5,630 bases of DNA from Bacillota bacterium (GTDB lineage: Bacteria > Bacillota_I > Bacilli_A > RF39 > UBA660): assembly GCA_018381595.1 (NCBI GenBank), contig JAGZRP010000066.1, forward strand, positions 1 through 5,630, given 5' to 3'. Below, one piece after another: positions 1-5,057 of this stretch. Each line of letters begins with the position of its first letter. Position 1 is the first letter of the stretch. A program made the translations under genes and the position numbers. Under the pieces are notes generated by a model, which was not told the DNA's origin, did not search any database, and was given only the letters and a program-made list of their open reading frames with translations.

Positions 1-919
1 ACATGCTGCTTTGATCAAAGATTGGAAGTTTTTCAAGCTGGAATAAAGAAGAACGATTATTTTGATATGTGCAGCAAAGAATGACATCAAAGTTTGAGTT
101 TTGTTCTTCAAAGAACTTTATATAATCGTCCCTGCTCGTCGTTAATGAGTCATCTAAAGCTGGGTCATTATCTTTTTTAAGATTATTAAATGCAGCATCA
201 AAACGTTCAGGTTTGAGTGATTTGATTTCTACCTGCTCGTAGCCCCATGTTTTCAAGACATCTTTAACATACAGACTTTCCTCACTCATTTCTTCTTTAT
301 CAAAAGAATGCATACTTATAATGAGAATTTTGGGGTTTTTATATATAGATAATTCTTTGATTCCCGCTCGTCTTAAAACAATTAATTTTTCAGGAGTCAG
401 TTTCTCATCTTTTTTTAGAATCACATCGCCTTGTTTAAATATACTGCCCTTTGGGATAACACCATGCATGGCAGGAATAGAACCAGTAATTTTTTTAGCA
501 TCGGTATCAGAGAGATCTAATCTCTCATCTTGTTCAGCAATCACTGAATCTAAAGACTCTGGTAATTTTGTATAGGCAGGAATTTCTAACAAACTTGGAG
601 TTTTTAGATCTAATTTATACGGATTAATAGATCTATAAAGCTGTTGCCCCCAATAGTACCAATGAGTAATTAATAAAGGGCTATCTTTACTTGCAGATTG
701 AGTTGTTTCTGAGTTAAGAGCCCAACCCGCATATTCAGATAAATTATGCAGAGGATAATCCTGTAAAGCATATACATCACTTGCGTTAACTTGATTTATT
801 GCTTTATCCAGCTCTACAGTTTCTTTTAAATCACCTTTAGGCAAATTTATATTGATATGATAAAAAATGTCCGTTAAATGATTTGGTAAGTTATCTGGCA
901 TTGGAAGTTTTTTTTGCAT
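1..919 (-). CDS. Divergent MoeA-family protein, probable pseudoenzyme (C-terminus cut by window edge)
   Basis: The open frame begins at an ATG at 919-917 and stays open for 306 codons to the window edge; MoeA proteins are usually about 400 residues. True MoeA inserts molybdate into adenylylated molybdopterin in the cytoplasm. The MoeA layout is visible. Residues 54-67 align without gaps to the MoeA block DVPxxDNSAMDGYA but read DYPLHNLSEYAGWA. Residues 113-121 match the IMTGAPxPEG block as IPAYTKLPE. Residues 154-200 (PKGSIFKQGDVILKKDEKLT, then LRRAGIKEL and KNPKILIIS) match the GEDFxxGDVLL-to-LSTGDEL stretch. The key residues are lost: the Asp of SAMDGYA is Ala64, the Thr of IMTG is Ala115, TGDEL is replaced by MHSFD (203-207), and the GGxSxG loop by CCTYQNN (282-288). 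The homology call is firm. A molybdenum-inserting function is unlikely by these residues, so the role is unknown. A possible AGGA ribosome binding site (929-932) lies 9 nt before the ATG. No convincing promoter was found. Confidence 0.75.
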   Translation of the reverse strand, partial: MQKKLPMPDNLPNHLTDIFYHININLPKGDLKETVELDKAINQVNASDVYALQDYPLHNLSEYAGWALNSETTQSASKDSPLLITHWYYWGQQLYRSINPYKLDLKTPSLLEIPAYTKLPESLDSVIAEQDERLDLSDTDAKKITGSIPAMHGVIPKGSIFKQGDVILKKDEKLTPEKLIVLRRAGIKELSIYKNPKILIISMHSFDKEEMSEESLYVKDVLKTWGYEQVEIKSLKPERFDAAFNNLKKDNDPALDDSLTTSRDDYIKFFEEQNSNFDVILCCTYQNNRSSLFQLEKLPIFDQSSM

Positions 920-933
920 AAATATAGATCCTA

Positions 934-959
934 GAAGTACCTCAAATAGGAGGTACTTC
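934..959 (-). promoter_or_regulatory. Perfect 10-bp hairpin in the leader of the MoeA-like gene
   Basis: GAAGTACCTC (934-943) and GAGGTACTTC (950-959) are perfect reverse complements around a 6-nt loop. On the minus strand the hairpin ends one base before the AGGA ribosome binding site and 14 nt before the ATG of the MoeA-like gene. There is no T-tract on either side, so it is not a standard terminator. It could be an mRNA structure affecting translation or stability, or a dyad bound by a protein. Which of these is not decided by the sequence. The rest of the gap, 960-1101, shows no gene and no clear promoter. Confidence 0.55.
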
Positions 960-1101
960 GCTAATTTTAATTATTAATAAAGAATTTATCGTTATCTAAA
1001 ACATTCGGTATTAAAAAAGCTCCAAACTGCTTCAGCCTTTTAAGAAATGAAATTTCTCTTTTAGGCGAATATAGAAACTGAAATTAATTTATAAAAACAA
1101 T

Positions 1102-1138
1102 AAAAAAACCCTAAATCATTATAATTTAGGGCTTTTTT
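1102..1138 (-). terminator. Bidirectional intrinsic terminator after the 254-aa minus-strand gene
   Basis: CCCTAAAT (1109-1116) pairs with ATTTAGGG (1124-1131) across a 7-nt loop. A run of seven A on the left (1102-1108) becomes a U-tract on the minus strand, and a run of six T (1133-1138) serves the plus strand. It lies 24 nt past the TGA of the minus-strand gene at 1162 and should end that transcript before the MoeA-like gene, making the two minus-strand genes separate units. Confidence 0.85.
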
Positions 1139-1161
1139 AAATCATATAAAGCTATGCGAGT

Positions 1162-1926
1162 TCATATGATTTTAATATCTTGGTAGGTATATCCAATACT
1201 AAACAAAAAAATAATAGATTGAATTATAAGATATTTTTTATCTTCACTAAAAGAATAAGATATTTCATAATCATCGAAAAATTCATTCATTTCTCTATTT
1301 TTTTCTTCTGCTAGTGTAATACTTTGTTTGATAAAATCCTGTGGTATTGTATCATTATCTGATAATGCTTTGCCATCTTTTCGGTAAATTAAAATTTGAC
1401 TTGCATCGATCCCTGAATTCATTTTATATAAAGAATCTTTATCTGGTTCTAAAGAAAATCCACTATCATCAGGAACAATAGGAAAAGGCATCTTTTTGTA
1501 TCCTTGCTTTAGCCATAAAATTTCAGCGATGTAATTCATTTTATATTGTAATAACTTGTGATTGGAAATAACTTCTTGATGTTTTAACTTTTCTTCCTCT
1601 TCTAATTGATTAAAATGAATTGCTATTTGATTGATTTCTTGTGATAGTTCTATCCCTTGAGTAATTAATTCTTTTTCCGATAAATTTCTTAATTTTTTAT
1701 AATCTACTATCCAGTCTAACAATTCAGATTCGAAAAATTCAATTTCTTTTGGTTCGTCAAAGCAAACAAAATTCATTCTATTTTCGTCCGTTACAATAAA
1801 TGCATCCATAAACATTTTTTCTACAATAGAAGCAGGCATAGTAGAAATATTTTGCATAATCATCATGAGATCATTCATTTGAACATAAACTTTTTTTATC
1901 CCGTTTTCGGTATTAAATATTTTCAT
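1162..1926 (-). CDS. Hypothetical protein, 254 aa, cytoplasmic
   Basis: I do not recognise this family. The ATG at 1926-1924 is well supported: an AGGAGG (1933-1938) sits 6 nt upstream, behind a near-consensus promoter, and the gene stops at TGA. There is no signal peptide and no clear transmembrane helix; the hydrophobic stretch at 232-245 (YLIIQSIIFLFSIG) is short and near the C-terminus. Residues about 82-135 are Glu/Lys/Gln-rich and probably helical, possibly a short coiled coil. A stretch rich in Pro and aromatic residues follows (WLKQGYKKMPFPIVPDDSGF, 138-157). The C-terminal third holds an acidic segment (FFDDYEISYSFSED, 216-229). No catalytic motif was seen. It diverges from the nucleotidyltransferase-fold gene at 2015 with intertwined promoters, so shared control is plausible. 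The coding call is secure and the function is unknown. Confidence 0.85.
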   Translation of the reverse strand: MKIFNTENGIKKVYVQMNDLMMIMQNISTMPASIVEKMFMDAFIVTDENRMNFVCFDEPKEIEFFESELLDWIVDYKKLRNLSEKELITQGIELSQEINQIAIHFNQLEEEEKLKHQEVISNHKLLQYKMNYIAEILWLKQGYKKMPFPIVPDDSGFSLEPDKDSLYKMNSGIDASQILIYRKDGKALSDNDTIPQDFIKQSITLAEEKNREMNEFFDDYEISYSFSEDKKYLIIQSIIFLFSIGYTYQDIKII

Positions 1927-1948
1927 AATTGTCCTCCTAATAGGTGTT

Positions 1949-1977
1949 ATTATATCATATTCTATTTATATTTTCAA
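1949..1977 (-). promoter_or_regulatory. Promoter of the 254-aa minus-strand gene
   Basis: Read on the minus strand, TTGAAA (1977-1972) is followed after exactly 17 nt by TATAAT (1954-1949), with a TG one base before the -10 (extended -10). It predicts a start near 1942 and a leader of only about 16 nt carrying AGGAGG. It is one of the best-matching sigma-A-type promoters in the window and overlaps the divergent promoter. Confidence 0.8.
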
Positions 1978-1992
1978 ATGATGTGATATACT
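1964..1992 (+). promoter_or_regulatory. Extended -10 promoter of the nucleotidyltransferase-fold gene
   Basis: TGATATACT (1984-1992) is an extended -10 with hexamer TATACT at 1987-1992. The -35 at 17-nt spacing (1964-1969, ATTTAT) is poor, so the TG extension probably carries recognition. The -35 to -10 span overlaps the -35 of the divergent minus-strand promoter at 1972-1977, so polymerase could not easily occupy both at once. Confidence 0.65.
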
Positions 1993-2014
1993 AGAATTTG
2001 TTAGGGGATAGTTT

Positions 2015-2404
2015 ATGAATCGAGAAGAAATTTTAAAAATATTAGATAACTATCAATTCAATCCAAAGGAATTTGTAATACTATCTGGAGCATCAATGGT
2101 GTTACAAGGTATGAAGGAAAAAACTACAGACATTGATATTACAACAACAGATTCTTTGTATAAACAATTATTAAATACATATTCTTGCGTATTAGAAAAG
2201 AAAGTGGGAATGCATTCTGTTTGGTTTATTGATAATGTGATTAATTTTAGTAATCATTATTATGATACAATTGAGTATATAGAATACGATGGATATCAGG
2301 TTCAAACTCTAGATTCTATTTTGAAGTTAAAGGAAAGCTTAGGGCGAGAGAAAGATAAAGAAGATATTAAAAAGCTTCGATTATTCACGATGAAGCAAAA
2401 ATAG
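2015..2404 (+). CDS. Small nucleotidyltransferase-fold protein (AbiEii / DUF6036-like)
   Basis: This 129-aa cytoplasmic protein has the outline of a minimal nucleotidyltransferase. A beta-strand and turn, FVILSGASMVLQG (20-32), matches the G[GA]xA/S nucleotide-binding loop. It is followed 12 residues later by TDIDIT (38-43), whose Asp39 and Asp41 form the DxD metal pair. The C-terminal LKESLGREKDKEDIKKL (105-121) matches the K..R.KD..D helix of AbiEii- and DUF6036-type members. Such proteins range from antibiotic adenylyltransferases to toxin components, and the substrate cannot be told here. At 129 aa it is short for an AbiEii toxin, and no AbiEi-like winged-helix antitoxin is present. The ATG is supported by AGGGG (2003-2007), 7 nt upstream. 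Its stop codon lies inside the terminator hairpin, and the next gene starts from its own promoter. The fold call is fairly secure; the biological role is open. Confidence 0.75.
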   Translation: MNREEILKILDNYQFNPKEFVILSGASMVLQGMKEKTTDIDITTTDSLYKQLLNTYSCVLEKKVGMHSVWFIDNVINFSNHYYDTIEYIEYDGYQVQTLDSILKLKESLGREKDKEDIKKLRLFTMKQK

Positions 2405-2432
2405 AGGTTTTAAATTTCTGTTTTTGCTTTCA
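2391..2432 (+). terminator. Terminator of the nucleotidyltransferase-fold gene, overlapping its stop and the next promoter
   Basis: AAGCAAAAA (2393-2401) pairs perfectly with TTTTTGCTT (2421-2429). TAGAG (2402-2406) continues the stem with TTCTG (2416-2420) through two wobble pairs, around a 9-nt loop. TTTCATTTTTG follows as a weak U-rich tail. The TAG stop (2402-2404) sits in the left arm, and the right arm contains the TTGCTT -35 of the next gene. The stem is A/T-rich, so efficiency is uncertain. Confidence 0.6.
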
Positions 2433-2452
2433 TTTTTGATTCGTGTTATGAT
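2424..2452 (+). promoter_or_regulatory. Promoter of the 201-aa hypothetical gene
   Basis: TTGCTT (2424-2429), a 17-nt spacer and TATGAT (2447-2452) form a good sigma-A-type promoter. A TG at 2444-2445 makes an extended -10. The predicted start is near 2459, about 17 nt before the ATG at 2476, leaving room for little more than the ribosome binding site. The -35 is shared with the right arm of the preceding terminator. Confidence 0.75.
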
Positions 2453-2475
2453 GGACAAGAAAGCGAGGAGATTCG

Positions 2476-3081
2476 ATGTTAATAGAAAAGATGAAGCAAA
2501 CTGTTGATGTTTTTCAAGAAAAATTGGAAAATAGTATGGTTTATACTGGTAGTGAAATGGATGCTTTTTTGAAAAGAACACGTTCTCCTCATCTACAAGC
2601 ATTCAAACAAGTAACAGGGAATTTGCACCAAATTTCTGTGAAAGAAATTTCTAATGACACAAAAATTTATGAGGGTATCTACTATGACGAAAAGGAAAAA
2701 ATTAGAAGATTATTTCTTATAAAACATAGACAAGAGTTTTATTCTATATTAAAAACAGAAGGAGAAGTACCTAGTTATTTTGTAGCTGATTCGGTTTATC
2801 CTTTATTTTTTCTAAAAGGGACAAACAGCAAAGAATGGATGATTCTTTTTCAGTCATTTCTTTTAGAACCAAAAGAAAAAACATATCAGAAACGTACTAT
2901 GTATGAACTTGTGAAGAAGGAAAATAATGAATATGAACTGTTAGAAAACAGAGTAAAACTAGATTGTGATAAACTGAAAACGATTACATCGGAATTATAT
3001 ATGGAGTTATTTGCTATTCATCATCGGATTATGTCCTTAACTCAAGAGAATCCACAAAAGAAAAGAGTAAAAAAGCAATAA
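2476..3081 (+). CDS. Hypothetical protein, 201 aa, cytoplasmic
   Basis: I do not recognise this family. The ATG at 2476 is chosen over the in-frame ATG at 2491 because AGGAG (2466-2470) lies 5 nt upstream of it. The product has no signal peptide or membrane helix. It is charged and mixed alpha/beta in look: an N-terminal helix (1-20), a middle part with several hydrophobic strands (YFVADSVYPLFFL at 101-113, WMILFQSFLL at 121-130), and a C-terminal helix (166-188) containing HHR. It ends in a basic tail, KKRVKKQ (195-201). That tail is encoded by the A-rich left arm of the terminator, so it may reflect terminator constraint more than protein function. A nucleic-acid-binding role could be imagined from the tail, but nothing else supports it. 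It is transcribed alone. Confidence 0.85.
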   Translation: MLIEKMKQTVDVFQEKLENSMVYTGSEMDAFLKRTRSPHLQAFKQVTGNLHQISVKEISNDTKIYEGIYYDEKEKIRRLFLIKHRQEFYSILKTEGEVPSYFVADSVYPLFFLKGTNSKEWMILFQSFLLEPKEKTYQKRTMYELVKKENNEYELLENRVKLDCDKLKTITSELYMELFAIHHRIMSLTQENPQKKRVKKQ

Positions 3082-3097
3082 GGTGATTGCTTTTTTT
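3069..3097 (+). terminator. Intrinsic terminator overlapping the stop of the 201-aa gene
   Basis: AAAAAAGCAAT (3069-3079) pairs perfectly with ATTGCTTTTTT (3086-3096) around the 6-nt loop AAGGTG, and the T-run extends to 3097. The TAA stop (3079-3081) lies at the left arm and loop boundary. This is a strong rho-independent terminator that isolates the next gene from read-through. Confidence 0.9.
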
Positions 3098-3112
3098 GTA
3101 AATTACTGTAAA
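3097..3112 (+). promoter_or_regulatory. TGTAAA direct repeat, candidate OmpR-family (WalR-like) box
   Basis: TGTAAA at 3097-3102 is repeated exactly at 3107-3112, one helical turn apart. The known WalR (YycF) box is TGTWAH-N5-TGTWAH, with an 11-bp period, and it commonly sits before peptidoglycan hydrolase genes. Here the spacer is 4 nt (period 10), so this is a near match only. It lies about 50 bp upstream of the -10 of an M23 peptidase gene whose -35 is poor. WalR-type control is inference. Confidence 0.4.
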
Positions 3113-3161
3113 GTTAAAAATTGCCACATCTAAAATCAAGGACTTTTTCTTTCTTTTCAGG

Positions 3162-3167
3162 TATAAT
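3162..3167 (+). promoter_or_regulatory. -10 element of the M23 peptidase gene
   Basis: A perfect TATAAT lies 27 nt upstream of the ATG. At 16-18 nt spacing the -35 region (about 3138-3145, AAGGACTT) does not resemble TTGACA. A promoter with a perfect -10 and a poor -35 often needs an activator, which fits the TGTAAA repeat upstream. Confidence 0.65.
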
Positions 3168-3194
3168 GTTAGTGATAAGTTAAGAGGTGAGGTT

Positions 3195-4490
3195 ATGAAA
3201 CGTGTTGTAAGTGGTATGATTCTTTCTTTAGTGGTTGCAATCCTTCTTTCTATGTTTGTATTTCCTGATTATGCACACGCAGAAACATTAGGAGATATTA
3301 AAGCAAGACTTGCAAAAGCAGAAAAAGAGTTGGCAGAACAAAAAGCAGATGAGAAAAATACCAAAGATAAAATCAATAGTAATAACCAATCCGTTGAACA
3401 AATTAAAAAAGATATTACAAAATTACAAGAAGATATTCAGTCTTTGGAAAAGCAAATTGCAGCTTTAAAAGACCAATCAGTAAAAAAAGACTCAGAAGTC
3501 AAAAAGGTTATTAATTATGTCCAGGTTGCCCAAGGAGATAATGCTTATTTGGAATATGCTTTTGGGGCTCAAGATTTTACAGATTTTATTTATCGTATTT
3601 CGGTATCAGAACAAGTATCGAAATATAATAAAAATTTAATAAAAGAATATAATCAATTGGTCAAAGAGACCGAAGAAAAACAAAAAGAAATGGATCAAAA
3701 AACAAAAGATTTAGCGGATAAAAAGAAAAAGTTAGAAGAAGAAACAAAAAAATTAGGAAATCATTTAACAGAGCTCACTGATATTAAAATGTCAACAGAA
3801 GATGAAATCAAGTTACAAAAAGAATCAATTCGTTATTTAGAAAGTATTGGTTGTAAAGACCATGAAGATACGAAAACTTGTGGACGTGTGGTTCCACCAG
3901 TGAATGGTAGCGATGGCGGGGGGACTTCTAATGGTGGTGGAACTGGAGATACAGGAATTGGAACACTTCCAAGTGATACTGCATTTTTAAGACCTATTGT
4001 GACAGGTTATGTGGTAAGTGAATATGGATATCGTTTAAATCCTGCGACTGGTGTTTATGAATTACATGAAGCCTTAGATGTAACACAATCTGGAACGGTT
4101 CCAATTTATCCAGCGGCAGCAGGAGTCGTAATTGGTACACGCGTCCGTTCTAGTTGTGGTGGTAATATGATTTTTATTATTCATACTGTAAATGGTAAAA
4201 AGTATACAACCGAGTATGCCCATTTAAGAAGAATTGATGTAAAGGTAGGGGACGTTGTTTCACAAAATACACAAATTGGAATTATGGGTGGAGATAGGAA
4301 CTTAGAGTATTGGGATAAATGCTCTACGGGACAGCATCTTCACTTTGGAATTGCAACTGGGCATTACTTAAAAGATTATATGAGTTGGAATACCTTTATT
4401 GCAAATACATATGATCCTAGAAAAACAGTGAACTTCCCATGGAGTGGAGGAGCAAGAGACTATTTTAAAGACAGAACCACAAAATATTAA
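3195..4490 (+). CDS. Secreted PcsB/CwlO-type coiled-coil protein with M23 metallopeptidase domain
   Basis: This 431-aa protein is a likely murein hydrolase acting at the cell wall in division or wall turnover. Residues 1-29 are a signal peptide (MKR, hydrophobic core, cleavage after AHA29). Residues 30-215 are a long coiled coil of the PcsB/CwlO type. It contains the family's hinge segment YLEYAFGAQDFTDFIYRISV (118-137), where PcsB-like coils turn back. A Gly/Ser/Thr-rich linker (237-256) leads to the M23 (lysostaphin/LytM-like) domain at about 264-415. The zinc ligands are present: HxxxD as His291 and Asp295, and HxH as His381 and His383. The second active-site His is in YAHL (His343), so the enzyme looks catalytically competent. 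In Bacillota such coils often regulate the enzyme through FtsEX. Four Cys (220, 229, 321, 376) are unusual for an exported Gram-positive protein. The start is supported by AGGTGAGG just upstream. It is transcribed alone. Confidence 0.92.
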   Translation: MKRVVSGMILSLVVAILLSMFVFPDYAHAETLGDIKARLAKAEKELAEQKADEKNTKDKINSNNQSVEQIKKDITKLQEDIQSLEKQIAALKDQSVKKDSEVKKVINYVQVAQGDNAYLEYAFGAQDFTDFIYRISVSEQVSKYNKNLIKEYNQLVKETEEKQKEMDQKTKDLADKKKKLEEETKKLGNHLTELTDIKMSTEDEIKLQKESIRYLESIGCKDHEDTKTCGRVVPPVNGSDGGGTSNGGGTGDTGIGTLPSDTAFLRPIVTGYVVSEYGYRLNPATGVYELHEALDVTQSGTVPIYPAAAGVVIGTRVRSSCGGNMIFIIHTVNGKKYTTEYAHLRRIDVKVGDVVSQNTQIGIMGGDRNLEYWDKCSTGQHLHFGIATGHYLKDYMSWNTFIANTYDPRKTVNFPWSGGARDYFKDRTTKY

Positions 4491-4520
4491 GCTTTCTTTT
4501 GGAAAGCTTTTTCTTTTTTT
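4489..4520 (+). terminator. Intrinsic terminator of the M23 peptidase gene
   Basis: AAGCTTTC (4489-4496) pairs perfectly with GAAAGCTT (4502-4509) around a 5-nt loop. It is followed by a T-rich tail (4510-4520) interrupted by one C. The first two bases of the stem are the last two of the TAA stop. Confidence 0.88.
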
Positions 4521-4525
4521 AAGTA

Positions 4526-4555
4526 TTTACAAAAAAGTGATATATTTGTTACAAT
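4526..4555 (+). promoter_or_regulatory. Promoter of the rhodanese lipoprotein gene
   Basis: TTTACA (4526-4531), an 18-nt spacer and TACAAT (4550-4555) with TG at 4547-4548 make an extended -10 promoter. The -10 also falls in a small dyad, TTACAATGTAA (4549-4559), which could be an operator but is short. The leader is brief, with GAGG (4562-4565) 7 nt before the ATG. Confidence 0.7.
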
Positions 4556-4572
4556 GTAAACGAGGTTAAATT

Positions 4573-4971
4573 ATGAAGAAAAATATAATTATTTTAACAG
4601 TGTGTTTTCTATTTTTAGTAACTGGTTGCAGTAAAGATTCTACTTCAGAAAAAACAAAATATGGTTATACACGAATCTCTTCTGATATCGCAAGAGATTC
4701 TATGGAAGAAAAAAATACAGTTTTAGTAGATGTTCGAACAGAAGAAGAATATGCAAGTGGCCATTTAAAAGGAGCCATTAATATTCCACTTCATGCGATT
4801 GATGGAACAGTCATTTCTACTTTAAAGGATTATCAACAAAAAATATTAGTTTACTGTGAAAGTGGTAATCGTAGTATTCAGGCAAGTGCCAAATTCGCAG
4901 AACTTGGCTATAAAAACGTATATGAGATTGGTGGAATCAAAGATTATCCATCTAGTATGGTTACAAAATAA
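4573..4971 (+). CDS. Rhodanese-domain lipoprotein
   Basis: This 132-aa protein is a single rhodanese domain anchored outside the cytoplasmic membrane. Residues 1-18 are a lipoprotein signal peptide ending in the lipobox LVTGC, so Cys19 would be lipidated. A short linker leads to the rhodanese domain (about 33-130). It shows LVDVRTEEEYASGHLKGAIN (51-70), the family's first signature, then IPL (71-73). The active-site loop CESGNR (95-100) has catalytic Cys95, the residue that carries persulfide sulfur. The usual C-terminal GG(I/V)xxW ends here as GGIKDYP, without the Trp. Rhodaneses move sulfane sulfur to thiols or cyanide; the substrate of an extracellular one is not known from sequence. The exported upstream protein is Cys-containing, but each gene has its own promoter and terminator, so a functional link is only a guess. 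Confidence 0.92.
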   Translation: MKKNIIILTVCFLFLVTGCSKDSTSEKTKYGYTRISSDIARDSMEEKNTVLVDVRTEEEYASGHLKGAINIPLHAIDGTVISTLKDYQQKILVYCESGNRSIQASAKFAELGYKNVYEIGGIKDYPSSMVTK

Positions 4972-4994
4972 ATCTAGAATTTCTAGATTTTTTT
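4970..4994 (+). terminator. Intrinsic terminator of the rhodanese gene
   Basis: AAATCTAGA (4970-4978) and TCTAGATTT (4982-4990) pair perfectly around a 3-nt loop, and the T-run continues to 4994. The left arm starts inside the TAA stop (4969-4971). The stem is A/T-rich with one CTAG core, so strength is moderate. Confidence 0.82.
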
Positions 4995-4999
4995 ATTTA

Positions 5000-5013
5000 T
5001 GACAAATTCGTCA
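5000..5013 (+). promoter_or_regulatory. Near-palindrome upstream of the response regulator, candidate operator
   Basis: TGACAAATTCGTCA is a 14-bp palindrome broken only by one symmetric mismatch pair (TGAC-n-AATT-n-GTCA). Its centre is about 30 bp upstream of the TATAAT at 5035, that is near -40 of the predicted transcript. This is a typical place for an activator or for autoregulation. The binding protein is unknown. Confidence 0.4.
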
Positions 5014-5034
5014 CGGCAAATTTCAAATTTATAG

Positions 5035-5040
5035 TATAAT
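5035..5040 (+). promoter_or_regulatory. -10 element of the response regulator gene
   Basis: A perfect TATAAT lies 17 nt upstream of the ATG at 5058. No good -35 exists at 16-18 nt spacing (5011-5018 reads TCACGGCA). As with the M23 gene, this suggests regulated or activator-dependent expression. Confidence 0.65.
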
Positions 5041-5057
5041 AACGTTAGGTGATGAAG

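Noticed and set aside
321..575. An 84-codon open frame on the plus strand
   Set aside because: It lies antisense within the MoeA-like gene, whose frame is much longer and shows family motifs. The plus-strand frame has no clear ribosome binding site and no recognisable protein.
1014..1039. Possible minus-strand terminator (AAAAGGCT...AGCTTTTTT)
   Set aside because: Only a 3-bp GC-containing stem plus A-T pairs with a bulge, and no gene ends just upstream of it. Too weak to call.
1043..1057. Small inverted repeat AGAAATGAAATTTCT
   Set aside because: A 6-bp A/T-rich arm with a 3-nt loop is expected by chance in sequence this AT-rich and has no associated gene signal.
1141..1170. Inverted repeat ATCATAT...ATATGAT around the stop of the 254-aa gene
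   Set aside because: Only 7 bp, all but one pair A-T, with a 16-nt loop. The adjacent terminator at 1102-1138 explains termination better.
2015..2404. AbiE-type toxin-antitoxin system
   Set aside because: The nucleotidyltransferase fold fits loosely, but the protein is short for AbiEii and neither neighbour looks like the winged-helix AbiEi antitoxin.
2381..2602. A 73-codon open frame on the minus strand
   Set aside because: It is antisense to the end of the nucleotidyltransferase gene and the start of the 201-aa gene, and crosses a promoter and a terminator. It is a shadow frame.
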